A DNA stretch of 6,138 nt from an uncultured Bacillota bacterium (GCA_958448635.1 CAUDEQ010000092.1:1-6138); one strand, 5' to 3'; numbered from the stretch's first letter, positions 1 to 5,471 are shown. Notes: a model not told the origin generated them from the letters alone. Numbers and translations are program-made.

Positions 1-47
1 CACGGTAATTCATATCTATCGGCCGTTACGGCCATATATAGCCTCAT
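1..47 (-). CDS. Start of a conserved phage protein of unknown function (partial, runs off the window)
   Basis: Only the first 15 codons are in the window; they read MRLYMAVTADRYELP and continue past the left edge. A clear ribosome binding site (GGAGG, 7 nt before the ATG) precedes it, 30 nt after the RusA stop. The 'YMAVTADxYELP' opening resembles, from memory, small proteins found downstream of replication genes in Clostridia prophages. No function is assigned. It is probably the next gene of the same operon, and only sequence beyond the left edge would show its fold. Confidence 0.75.
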   Translation of the reverse strand, partial: MRLYMAVTADRYELP

Positions 48-77
48 CGTTTTGCCTCCATCACGTCTTTTAGCGCT

Positions 78-530
78 TTAAAAATCGTCCGGAATTTCAA
101 CCCCCATAATCACCTGACAAGGCTCTCCTTTGGCAGGAGTGATCTCCACCTCTGTCCGTGGGTTATGTTTGTCATATTTCACTCTGCTCCCATCGGTAGA
201 CACGATTATCATGCTGTTATCATCTTCCAAGACTTTATAATGTACCAATACGTCATGTAATGCCTCGTGAAGATTCGTAAGGTCTACCTTCCTCTTTGTA
301 GGCATGTAATATATAGCCTTTACATTAACTGGGTCTGCAATTTGATTGAACTTGCCCCTTAGGAAGGGTCCCGAATCTTTCTCATACTGCCTAAATCGTG
401 CAGAAGGAATAATCATCGGCCGTTTTGTTCTTGGATTCGTTATGATTTGCTGGCTGTTTTTCTTTGTTATCGGTGCGAGCGGTATGGTAAAGCACAGAGG
501 CTTTGTCAGATTCTCTTGCTTATTTATCAT
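78..530 (-). CDS. rusA: RusA-family Holliday junction resolvase / crossover junction endodeoxyribonuclease
   Basis: This 150-aa protein belongs to the RusA family, small dimeric Mg2+-dependent endonucleases that cut four-way DNA junctions. In phages they debranch replication and recombination intermediates before packaging. The N-terminus shows the family's beta-strand opening (FTIPLAPITKKNSQQI, residues 14-29). The core motif VDLTNLHEALHDVLVHYKVL followed by EDDN (residues 82-105) matches the family's DLDNL...DD signature. Likely metal-binding residues are D83 and D103/D104. The position equal to E. coli RusA D72 is T85, which seems common in the Firmicute branch (from memory). The ATG at 530 is chosen because GGAGG lies 8 nt before it; the frame stays open for 19 more codons upstream, but these have no such site. 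It overlaps the upstream zinc protein by 11 nt. Confidence 0.93.
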   Translation of the reverse strand: MINKQENLTKPLCFTIPLAPITKKNSQQIITNPRTKRPMIIPSARFRQYEKDSGPFLRGKFNQIADPVNVKAIYYMPTKRKVDLTNLHEALHDVLVHYKVLEDDNSMIIVSTDGSRVKYDKHNPRTEVEITPAKGEPCQVIMGVEIPDDF

Positions 531-765
531 GGTCGATTCCTCCAGGGCATGTATGCCAGTGTGGTACATAGCCTGTGCCGTCAGCAAACTCCTGTTGTGC
601 CTTCGTCTCGCATGTCGTGCATGATACGACTTCTCCGTTTGGCGTCACTATCCTTTCGGTTCCGCCTGCCTTGTATGCAGCCATCCCAGGGTCGCAAGGC
701 ATCATCTTTCCTGCCGCTGTTTTTACCCAAATAATTTCTGCTCCGCAGTATTTACACTTCGCCAT
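520..765 (-). CDS. Small phage zinc-binding protein (CxxC ... PHxHxC type)
   Basis: This 81-aa protein begins MAKCKYCGAEIIWVKTAAGK and ends near GYVPHWHTCPGG. Candidate zinc ligands are C4, C7, C24, C49, C52, H69, H71 and C73, enough for one or two zinc sites. Proteins of this pattern are frequent in the replication modules of Firmicute phages, usually next to RusA as here, but I know of no assigned function. It could bind nucleic acid or a protein partner. The ATG has GGAGG 6 nt upstream, overlaps the preceding gene by 14 nt, and its own end overlaps rusA by 11 nt, so coupled translation with the resolvase is likely. It shares its layout with the 91-aa protein at 2802-3077. Confidence 0.85.
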   Translation of the reverse strand: MAKCKYCGAEIIWVKTAAGKMMPCDPGMAAYKAGGTERIVTPNGEVVSCTTCETKAQQEFADGTGYVPHWHTCPGGIDHDK

Positions 766-1408
766 GTTCTTCCTCCTTTACTTTGTTTCTTTCGAGTTCT
801 TCCATCGTTATTTGTCCGGACGCCTCTACAAATCCATACAATATATCCGGGTGTTCGTCCCATAGCAGATCTGCTATAACTGTCCCCGGTTCAAGATATC
901 CTGCTCCGAAAGTAGCTACCAACCTGCTCTGGAAGTCTTCTGTGTATTTATATATAATCCCCTTTTTATTATCGATGCGAAGCAGCTGGCTCATAATGGC
1001 TGCATGCAGCTGCGCCTCACTCCACTGATCTATCCAGTATTGCCTTAGCTTTAATATGTACTCATAGCCGGTAACTCCTGCAAAAAGCTTATTAGCCTTA
1101 ACTATGTCTATCTTCCACTTGCTGTTCTTGTTGGTTTTGTCACTTGGCTTCCAGTCCTGATCGATCATGCAGCATATCAGATCCGGCCAAAGTGTATAAA
1201 GGTATCTATCAAACTTCTCATATAATGCCTTTATAACCGGCATATACCTTTGATTGATAATATGCTTATCATCAAGCTTAAGCCACATCAAATTTTCCTT
1301 GTCGTATATCGGGCCTCCATTGCCATTATGTGCCAATATAAAATTGTTGTTCTCGACATCGATCGTTCTTAATACTTCACTGTCTTTAAAGACTTTTAAA
1401 GTTAACAT
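752..1408 (-). CDS. Phage protein, possible degenerate metallopeptidase fold; function unknown
   Basis: A 218-aa soluble protein with no signal peptide or membrane segment. Residues about 74-185 resemble in layout the 'putative phage metallopeptidase' family: a strand region (WPDLICCMIDQDWKPSDK), a strand (YEYILKLRQYWIDQWS, 116-130), a helix beginning QLHAAIMSQLLRI (133-145), then a TEDFQSRLVATFG segment (156-168) in place of the family's HDVEEF...YG. The expected HExxH is H135-A-A-I-M139, so the catalytic Glu and second His are absent. If the relation holds, this is a non-catalytic relative. That is pattern matching by eye, not a profile match. The C-terminus is charged (NKVKEEEHGEV). The ATG has AAGGAGGAG immediately upstream, inside the end of the helicase loader gene, which it overlaps by 23 nt. 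The reading frame is secure; the function is not. Confidence 0.8.
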   Translation of the reverse strand: MLTLKVFKDSEVLRTIDVENNNFILAHNGNGGPIYDKENLMWLKLDDKHIINQRYMPVIKALYEKFDRYLYTLWPDLICCMIDQDWKPSDKTNKNSKWKIDIVKANKLFAGVTGYEYILKLRQYWIDQWSEAQLHAAIMSQLLRIDNKKGIIYKYTEDFQSRLVATFGAGYLEPGTVIADLLWDEHPDILYGFVEASGQITMEELERNKVKEEEHGEV

Positions 1409-1955
1409 TTTCTCCTCCTTTAGGTAGTTGCGCCGCTTTATACCGCTCTATAGCCGCTTTTACATCAGTAGGCAACAAATCATACTCTGCTTGTTGGATT
1501 TGTTTTGCCCTGAATGATCGCATAAAGTTACTTGCCACAACCGTTTGTAAATCTCTGCTGTCCTGCAGTGCCCATTCTCTCAGCTGCGTCGGTCTTACTA
1601 TCGACTGTATCGACTCCGGCAGCTTCTCCCACTCTTCGTTTGCCCTTTCAATATATCCGCTGTGTTTTATTGCTTTGCTCACAAGCGCCCAGGCTTCAAC
1701 CTCAGTCATTGTATCCGGCTCCGTGATCTGTTTTATCTTGTTCATTACCTGTCCCGGAGATGGCGGAAAACCTTTTGTGTCAGCGAGAATGCAGCCTTTA
1801 AGTGCTGCTGCCACCAGCTGCACAGGCTCTTCTGCGAAAAGAGCCGCCCACATATTTACCGTCTCCGTGAGTTCGTCGGCTGTCATGCCTCTGACTGCTG
1901 TTGGATATGCAGCATACATTGTCCTTATAATTTCCCTTGCTTCTTCGCGTGTCAT
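1386..1955 (-). CDS. G39P-like helicase loader (phage replication protein)
   Basis: This 189-aa protein resembles the N-terminal domain of SPP1 G39P, the helicase loader/inhibitor that carries the hexameric replicative helicase to the origin-bound initiator. The all-helical start (MTREEAREIIRTMYAAYP, then ELTETVNMWAALFAEEP, residues 28-44) followed by DTKGFPPSPGQVMNKIKQI (59-77) is the recognisable pattern of such phage loaders. The rest (about 80-189) is helical, longer than in G39P (about 126 aa), and could contact helicase or organizer. The ATG at 1955 was chosen because GGAG lies 6 nt upstream and the start overlaps the organizer's stop as ATGA. The TTG 12 nt earlier would place that site inside the coding region. 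Location right after the organizer gene supports the role. No helicase gene is in the window. Confidence 0.82.
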   Translation of the reverse strand: MTREEAREIIRTMYAAYPTAVRGMTADELTETVNMWAALFAEEPVQLVAAALKGCILADTKGFPPSPGQVMNKIKQITEPDTMTEVEAWALVSKAIKHSGYIERANEEWEKLPESIQSIVRPTQLREWALQDSRDLQTVVASNFMRSFRAKQIQQAEYDLLPTDVKAAIERYKAAQLPKGGENVNFKSL

Positions 1956-2797
1956 ATTTGACTCCAATCTATACTTCCATCTTTTTTGGTTGCCCTCACA
2001 TCATCCATTGCTCCGGCGTTCTCCCAGCTGTTCAGGATGCCTTTTATGTAAGCAATCGTTCGTTTACCTCTATCTGCAGAACGTTTTATAGCCTCTGTGA
2101 CCCATTCCTCAGAATAATCTTCTGTGAGAGCTAACAGTTCATCCGCAGCATGCGGTGTTATTTTAAATCCGCAGGCCTCGAACACAGAGAAGACGGCGCC
2201 TACAGCTTCCTTCTCTACTCTACTTTTCTCTACTCTACTTTTCTCTACTCTACTTTTCTCTACTCTACTTTTCTCTACTCTACTTTGGGGATTGTTTTGA
2301 CAATCTATCCCGTTTATTTGTGTTTTATCGGGGTTTCTTTGCAAATTTACGTTTTTAAAGGTAATTTTTTTAGAAATACTTGTTGGGACATCTCTTTTAT
2401 CATATATGTCCAACAACCAGTATTCCTTGAAAACTTCGATATTATCACGTGTACTTATCGCTCGTAAGTATCTCCGTTGGATACCCCGAGAGGTCAGAAC
2501 ACCAAACGCCTCAAAAACCCCACTATCAAAAATGGAACGTCGGAGGCACCCCTGAACAACCTCTCTTATGGTATTAGCGTCGCAACCACAGCCCACGGCT
2601 TCCGCCACGAGAATGCAGTCGTCGTCATCGCAGGTAGAAAAGTATCCATTTTCCTTATAAATCGAGCATAGAAGCTGCAATACTATCATTACGCCTTTCA
2701 GCCCATACTCTCCCTTTAACAAACGTACCTTCTTATCTTGCAAGAACCCCACATCTAACGGAAAGTAATCTATACCTTCTTTTAGTGGCCTTGCCAA
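1952..2797 (-). CDS. DnaD-like phage replisome organizer (Lin1244/DUF4373-type N-terminus, DnaD-type C-terminus)
   Basis: This 281-aa protein probably binds the phage origin and nucleates helicase loading. The N-terminal domain (about 5-115) has the Lin1244/Lin1753-type opening MARPLKEGIDYFPLDVGFLQ and the helical KGEYGLKGVMIVLQLLCSIY, a winged-helix-like region. Residues about 131-171 form a polar linker, then SRVEK is repeated five times (172-196). The C-terminal DnaD/DnaB_2-type domain (about 198-262) ends in the typical IAYIKGILNSWENAG. The start is the TTG at 2797: GGGGAGG lies 7 nt upstream and homologues open MARPLKEG. An ATG 45 nt upstream is open but would run through the previous gene's end. 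It follows the zinc protein by 4 nt and overlaps the loader by 4 nt. The repeat DNA may double as origin sequence. Confidence 0.88.
   Translation of the reverse strand: MARPLKEGIDYFPLDVGFLQDKKVRLLKGEYGLKGVMIVLQLLCSIYKENGYFSTCDDDDCILVAEAVGCGCDANTIREVVQGCLRRSIFDSGVFEAFGVLTSRGIQRRYLRAISTRDNIEVFKEYWLLDIYDKRDVPTSISKKITFKNVNLQRNPDKTQINGIDCQNNPQSRVEKSRVEKSRVEKSRVEKSRVEKEAVGAVFSVFEACGFKITPHAADELLALTEDYSEEWVTEAIKRSADRGKRTIAYIKGILNSWENAGAMDDVRATKKDGSIDWSQI
2210..2284. repeat. Five tandem 15-bp direct repeats inside the replisome organizer gene
   Basis: On the coding strand the unit is AGTAGAGTAGAGAAA (Ser-Arg-Val-Glu-Lys), present five times head to tail. Four copies are identical and the last differs by one base (AAG for the final AAA). 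Each unit is itself built of 5-mers, AGTAG-AGTAG-AGAAA. Copy number changes would keep the frame. The identity at all codon positions means either recent tandem duplication or selection on the DNA itself. Confidence 0.97.
2210..2460. other. Possible phage replication origin: iteron-like repeats plus adjacent AT-rich segment
   Basis: The five 15-bp repeats lie directly beside an AT-rich stretch. By hand count GC is about 35% at 2281-2340, about 25% at 2341-2400 and about 35% at 2401-2460, against about 48% at 2101-2160. Iterons next to an AT-rich unwinding region inside the initiator gene is the layout of phage lambda ori in gene O, and origins inside initiator genes are also known for SPP1 and lactococcal phages. 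The origin role is inference; the AT-rich part also encodes a polar protein linker, which by itself favours A-rich codons. Confidence 0.35.
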
Positions 2798-2801
2798 AAC
2801 A

Positions 2802-3077
2802 TCACCTCCCCGGACACACAAACATGTGTGGCATATATCCATATTGGACCTTGCTTCTATCCATTCCCATAAATGGCTTATAGATCAAACAGTCCTTCAG
2901 GATCTGTGCATCATAATTCATATATTCCACAAGCCAGCGTTTTCCTTCGCCGGGAATATAGAGCACCGGTTCCTCTTGTACGGCGATCCACATTCCCGAC
3001 ATAAGCCTTACCCACTTTATGACCTCACCACAGTTGTGACAGTACCAGTCTCCACGATATCTACTCGTCAGAGCCAT
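2802..3077 (-). CDS. Small phage zinc-binding protein, related in layout to the one at 520-765
   Basis: A 91-aa protein. An N-terminal knuckle WYCHNCGEVIKWV (residues 11-23, C13 and C16) and a C-terminal YGYMPHMFVCPGR (79-91, H84 and C88) are separated by a short beta-rich stretch; C63 may be another ligand. The spacing and the 'GYxPHxxxCPG' ending match the 81-aa zinc protein upstream of rusA, so the two are probably paralogous. The function is unknown; a structural or nucleic-acid role in the replication complex is a guess. The ATG at 3077 was chosen because the protein from there begins just before the CxxC pair and has a GTGAGG purine tract 3 nt upstream. The frame is open further up to 3209, but that stretch lies inside the nuclease gene. 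It overlaps the nuclease end by 17 nt. Confidence 0.8.
   Translation of the reverse strand: MALTSRYRGDWYCHNCGEVIKWVRLMSGMWIAVQEEPVLYIPGEGKRWLVEYMNYDAQILKDCLIYKPFMGMDRSKVQYGYMPHMFVCPGR
2805..2811 (-). promoter_or_regulatory. Ribosome binding site that fixes the TTG start of the replisome organizer
   Basis: The coding strand reads GGGGAGG, then 7 nt, then TTG at 2797. No ATG stands at a usable distance in the organizer frame, so this site decides the start. It lies within the last codons of the preceding zinc-protein gene. Confidence 0.85.
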
Positions 3078-3996
3078 CTTCCTCACCTTCAATATATTGG
3101 CTTGCGATATACTCATCATATTCATCTCTGCGAGGGTCTTTATTGCCAGGCTCGAGCTTGTAGTATTCAGTAATACCTTCAAGTCTCTTGGTGCCCCTGC
3201 AGTATTCACAATGTCCGCAACGTTTAGGCTTTATCTGTCCACTCTTGACTGCATATATATGTGCAATGTTTTCGTATATCTTGTCCAGCTCCAGATCAAG
3301 ACGCTGCCGGTGATTAAGGCTTATCATTTCCTTATCCGGCGGATCCTGCTTGGATAAGCACACGAGAATGAATGAAGGGTCCGCATCACGCCCGGTGTAC
3401 TGCTTTTCTATCTCACAGTACACTGCAGCTCTCATAAGGTAGTTGAACGTCTCAACGAATGAAACCTTCTTTCCTGCTGCAGGATCATATCTTGTTTCCC
3501 AGATGTTAGCCACTGTCTTCCAGTCAATGATCATATGAAGATTCGGGATATATTTATCGAGCCTTATCTTCCAGGGATACTTACCAAATAGCTTTCCCGT
3601 CATGATCATCTCGTTTTCTCCAGGCATATCTATCAGGCGCTTTATCGCCGGATCGTTCTCGGCAGCCTCTATCATTTTGTCAGCTTGCACATACGGCGCT
3701 TTTTTGCCTGTAATCTCGATTCCCCGCGCTTTAGTGCTCTTCGTCTTATATATTTCATCAAAATGCACCTGGCAGAACTCCTCATGTGCCTCAGGTCCTT
3801 CAAAATATGTATGGAAGTAATTTCCTACAAGAAAAGCCTCACTGTCCTCCCTTACGAATCTTTTCTGGAGCTTTGCCATAGCTCTGGCCTCGCAGTCAAG
3901 GAACTCTTCGTACTGGGAGCAGGACAGATACTCTCTGTCCGCTTCCGGTGTATAATAGTTATCTCTTGTCAGTTGCAGTTGCATCCGCCTCACCAT
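3061..3996 (-). CDS. PD-(D/E)XK nuclease of the phage RecE/Cas4-like type (DUF3799-like), RecT partner
   Basis: A 311-aa nuclease expected to resect double-stranded ends so that RecT can load on the 3' strand. The opening QLTRDNYYTPEADREYLSCS is typical of phage DUF3799-type proteins. Visible motifs of the PD-(D/E)XK fold are GNYFH (58-62), KIRLDKYI with D147 (143-150), and MIIDWKT with D158 and K160 (155-161), followed by a helix NYLMRAAVYCEI (185-196). C35 and the C-terminal C260-x2-C263-x2-C266 resemble the iron-sulfur ligands of Cas4 and AddB. The C-terminus is acidic. The start is uncertain: ATG at 3996 gives MVRRMQLQLT, while ATG at 3984 (MQLQLT) lies closer to where homologues begin. 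Neither has a strong ribosome binding site. It overlaps recT by 38 nt (26 nt with the later start), which suggests coupled synthesis of the pair. Confidence 0.9.
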   Translation of the reverse strand: MVRRMQLQLTRDNYYTPEADREYLSCSQYEEFLDCEARAMAKLQKRFVREDSEAFLVGNYFHTYFEGPEAHEEFCQVHFDEIYKTKSTKARGIEITGKKAPYVQADKMIEAAENDPAIKRLIDMPGENEMIMTGKLFGKYPWKIRLDKYIPNLHMIIDWKTVANIWETRYDPAAGKKVSFVETFNYLMRAAVYCEIEKQYTGRDADPSFILVCLSKQDPPDKEMISLNHRQRLDLELDKIYENIAHIYAVKSGQIKPKRCGHCEYCRGTKRLEGITEYYKLEPGNKDPRRDEYDEYIASQYIEGEEDGSDE

Positions 3997-5002
3997 CCAT
4001 TTCCATCTGCTCCATCATCATCTCTGCCTCAGCTTCCGCAGCCTCCGCAGCTTCAATCTCTGCTTTTTCTTCTTCCGTAAAGAGTTCCTTTTCTCCATCC
4101 TCTTCCGGAGCTGCGTCGGTTTCTTTTTTCGATTCAACCGGTTCTTCCTTTTCGGGCTGTACTTCTTCAGGCTGTCCGAATATCGCAACCTCTGCCGATG
4201 TAGTGAGTTCTTCGTCGGCCACATCTATGACATCTGCATCCGCATCATGGATTCTGTTGGTATATTCGTATTCACGCTCAGACGATCTGTTGAAGGCCTC
4301 TACCAACACTGGCGAATCGTCGCTGGTGTTGATGAAGAGCTTGCAGGCTCTGTTGATTACCGTCTTCTTTGCCATTTCATCAGGAAATTTAGTGTGTGCC
4401 GGTGATTTTCCGCCTGCGGCTCCCTGTCCCCACGCTTTCCTTATCTGATCAATAGTCATGATCTCTACGTACGTTTCTCCGGATTCTCTGGTAAGCACTG
4501 CATATGCACCGGTAATCTTGTTCAAATCAATATTTCCGAAATCCTGTGTGTGCTCTACGATCTTTTTAAGACCAGTCTGAGGATCTATCGAATATTTAAA
4601 GGCATCGCCCTCATAGATCACATTGGCCCACACATCCTTAACGTCCGAGAATCTCTTTGCTACAGCTATGCTGCCCATATATGATCTCATAAGAGTAAGC
4701 TCTCTGTCGTAGACAACAAAATAGCACTGTTTTTTCTGCGGAGTGAGCCCCTGGACTACCATATCCAAAAGGGCATTCGCCACACTTGCCGTAGTGCAGA
4801 TTTCAAGGGCCGCATTATGGTTGCGATCCTCGCAGTGCTGCAATTCAAGCCACGCAGATTTCAGTGCATTTTCAGGGCTGTAGTTTTCGGGCAGGAAAAG
4901 CTCCTTAGCTGATAACATAGTATTTATTTTTGACCCGACAACTTCTGTAATATTCTTTGCTTCTGCTTTAACGATTTTGGTGTTTTTATTAGTGTTTGTC
5001 AT
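3959..5002 (-). CDS. recT: RecT-family single-strand annealing protein (recombinase)
   Basis: A 347-aa RecT protein, which coats single-stranded DNA and anneals complementary strands, working with the nuclease encoded next. The core (about 20-235) shows the family hallmark MVVQGLTPQKKQCYFVVYDR followed by LTLMRSYMGSIAVAKR (81-117), and the later RKAWGQG and MAKKTVINRACK segments (188-221). The C-terminal about 95 residues form a low-complexity acidic tail (roughly a third Asp/Glu, ending in Glu-Ala and Met-rich runs), which is longer than in lambda-type RecT (269 aa). The ATG has GGAGGAG just upstream. It is preceded by the only sizeable intergenic gap in the window (68 nt) and overlaps the nuclease gene. 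The family call is secure; the role of the tail is unknown. Confidence 0.96.
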   Translation of the reverse strand: MTNTNKNTKIVKAEAKNITEVVGSKINTMLSAKELFLPENYSPENALKSAWLELQHCEDRNHNAALEICTTASVANALLDMVVQGLTPQKKQCYFVVYDRELTLMRSYMGSIAVAKRFSDVKDVWANVIYEGDAFKYSIDPQTGLKKIVEHTQDFGNIDLNKITGAYAVLTRESGETYVEIMTIDQIRKAWGQGAAGGKSPAHTKFPDEMAKKTVINRACKLFINTSDDSPVLVEAFNRSSEREYEYTNRIHDADADVIDVADEELTTSAEVAIFGQPEEVQPEKEEPVESKKETDAAPEEDGEKELFTEEEKAEIEAAEAAEAEAEMMMEQMEMDGEADATATDKR

Positions 5003-5043
5003 ATTCTCCTCCTTGTGATATACTTATAATGATTTATTTGTAT

Positions 5044-5070
5044 AGCCCGCTTGCCTCTGTGCTGTGGGCT
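5044..5070. other. Weak inverted repeat in the gap before recT
   Basis: Arms AGCCCGC (5044-5050) and GTGGGCT (5064-5070) pair with one mismatch around a 13-nt loop. On the transcribed strand the hairpin starts at once after the stop of the 38-aa gene and is followed by an AT-rich tract without a U-run, so it is not a standard terminator. It could be an RNA processing or pausing site, or chance. The remaining gap (5003-5043) is AT-rich and ends in the strong recT ribosome binding site; I see no convincing -35/-10 pair. Confidence 0.3.
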
Positions 5071-5187
5071 TTACTCATTTTCCGGATCATCTTCCGGATA
5101 ATCATATGGCCCATCAAAGTAATCTGTTCCGGGGCCATAGTAATCTTTGCTGTAATAAGCATCTAAATCTCCGTCACTTATCGTCAT
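5071..5187 (-). CDS. 38-aa strongly acidic, tyrosine-rich phage peptide
   Basis: The reading frame opens at an ATG with GGAG 7 nt upstream and encodes 38 residues beginning MTISDGDLDAYYSKDYYGPG. There are 12 Asp/Glu and 7 Tyr against a single Lys, so the net charge is about -11. There is no membrane segment, cysteine or recognisable domain. The start overlaps the preceding zinc-ribbon gene by 14 nt, as expected for coupled translation in this operon, and recT follows after 68 nt. It may be disordered and bind a partner by charge; a DNA-mimic role is possible but unsupported. The frame is called on the ribosome binding site, the coupling and the biased composition, since homology cannot be judged at this length. 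Confidence 0.65.
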   Translation of the reverse strand: MTISDGDLDAYYSKDYYGPGTDYFDGPYDYPEDDPENE

Positions 5188-5356
5188 CGCCTAACTCCTT
5201 CCCACACATGATGCAGAATTTATGGTCTTTTTCTATCCTGGCGAATCCGCAATTTGAGCATGTCCTGTAGGCTCCGTCTCTTGCGATTCCCTCGTTTCCT
5301 TCAAATCCCGGCACCCGTATTATGGATTTCTTTCTTTTCTTTCTCATCAACATCAT
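5174..5356 (-). CDS. 60-aa zinc-ribbon miniprotein with basic N-terminus
   Basis: Two knuckles, C33-x2-C36 (RTCSNCGFA) and C48-x2-C51 (KFCIMCGKE), 11 residues apart, form a rubredoxin/zinc-ribbon type site. The N-terminus is strongly basic (MMLMRKKRKKSIIR) and the end acidic (ELGDDDK), so nucleic-acid contact by the N-terminus is plausible. The ATG at 5356 was chosen because AAGGAGG lies 5 nt upstream; an earlier in-frame TTG at 5374 would put that site inside the gene. The start overlaps the previous zinc ribbon by 56 nt, the longest overlap in the window. The GTG at codon 15 has no ribosome binding site. The function is unknown. Confidence 0.72.
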   Translation of the reverse strand: MMLMRKKRKKSIIRVPGFEGNEGIARDGAYRTCSNCGFARIEKDHKFCIMCGKELGDDDK

Positions 5357-5471
5357 TTTGTCCTCCTTCTCCAACTGGCCATACCTGCAGCTGTCCGCAA
5401 TGTTCGCAGTGCAGCCATAGTCTGCCTACCCATTTCATCTGTTTGCCGCATTTTATACAAATTCCACTCAT
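5301..5471 (-). CDS. 56-aa zinc-ribbon miniprotein
   Basis: The protein starts MSGICIKCGKQMKWVGRLWL and carries C5-x2-C8 and C22-x2-C25, a compact zinc ribbon, followed by a polar charged tail (NDVDEKEKKEIHN). The ATG at 5471 was chosen because GGAGG lies 5 nt upstream and the start overlaps the winged-helix stop as ATGA. The GTG at 5483 would lie before that site. The last 18 codons are shared in another frame with the next zinc-ribbon gene. Such tandem ribbon miniproteins are common in phage early regions, but their partners are not known to me. Confidence 0.75.
   Translation of the reverse strand: MSGICIKCGKQMKWVGRLWLHCEHCGQLQVWPVGEGGQNDVDEKEKKEIHNTGAGI

Noticed and set aside
21..33. A 13-bp palindrome, GGCCGTTACGGCC
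   Set aside because: It coincides with the codons for Met-Ala-Val-Thr-Ala-Asp near the start of a phage gene, has no second copy in the window and no room for a real loop beyond 5 nt. Chance is the simplest reading.
2210..2284. A CRISPR array
   Set aside because: The repeats are 15 bp, head to tail, without spacers and in frame within a coding region.
2150..2467. A plus-strand frame with a repeated STFLY motif
   Set aside because: It is only the opposite strand of the SRVEK repeat in the replisome organizer gene, which has domain support.
3078..3209. An N-terminal extension of the 91-aa zinc protein
   Set aside because: The frame is open, but this stretch lies inside the nuclease gene, has no zinc or domain features, and the ATG at 3077 fits the size and layout of the related protein.
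4018..4224. A very basic 68-aa minus-strand frame rich in Lys and Arg inside recT
   Set aside because: It is the shifted frame of the Glu-rich RecT tail: GAA/GAG runs read one base over become Lys/Arg codons. It has no separate ribosome binding site.
3948..4448. A 166-aa Ser-rich plus-strand frame
   Set aside because: It is the complement of the acidic low-complexity RecT tail; its Ser/Ala composition follows from the Glu/Ala codons opposite, and no ribosome binding site precedes it.
5003..5043. A promoter for recT built on TATAAG in the AT-rich gap
   Set aside because: No -35 element at 16-18 bp spacing is present on the minus strand, so the -10-like hexamer alone does not support a promoter.
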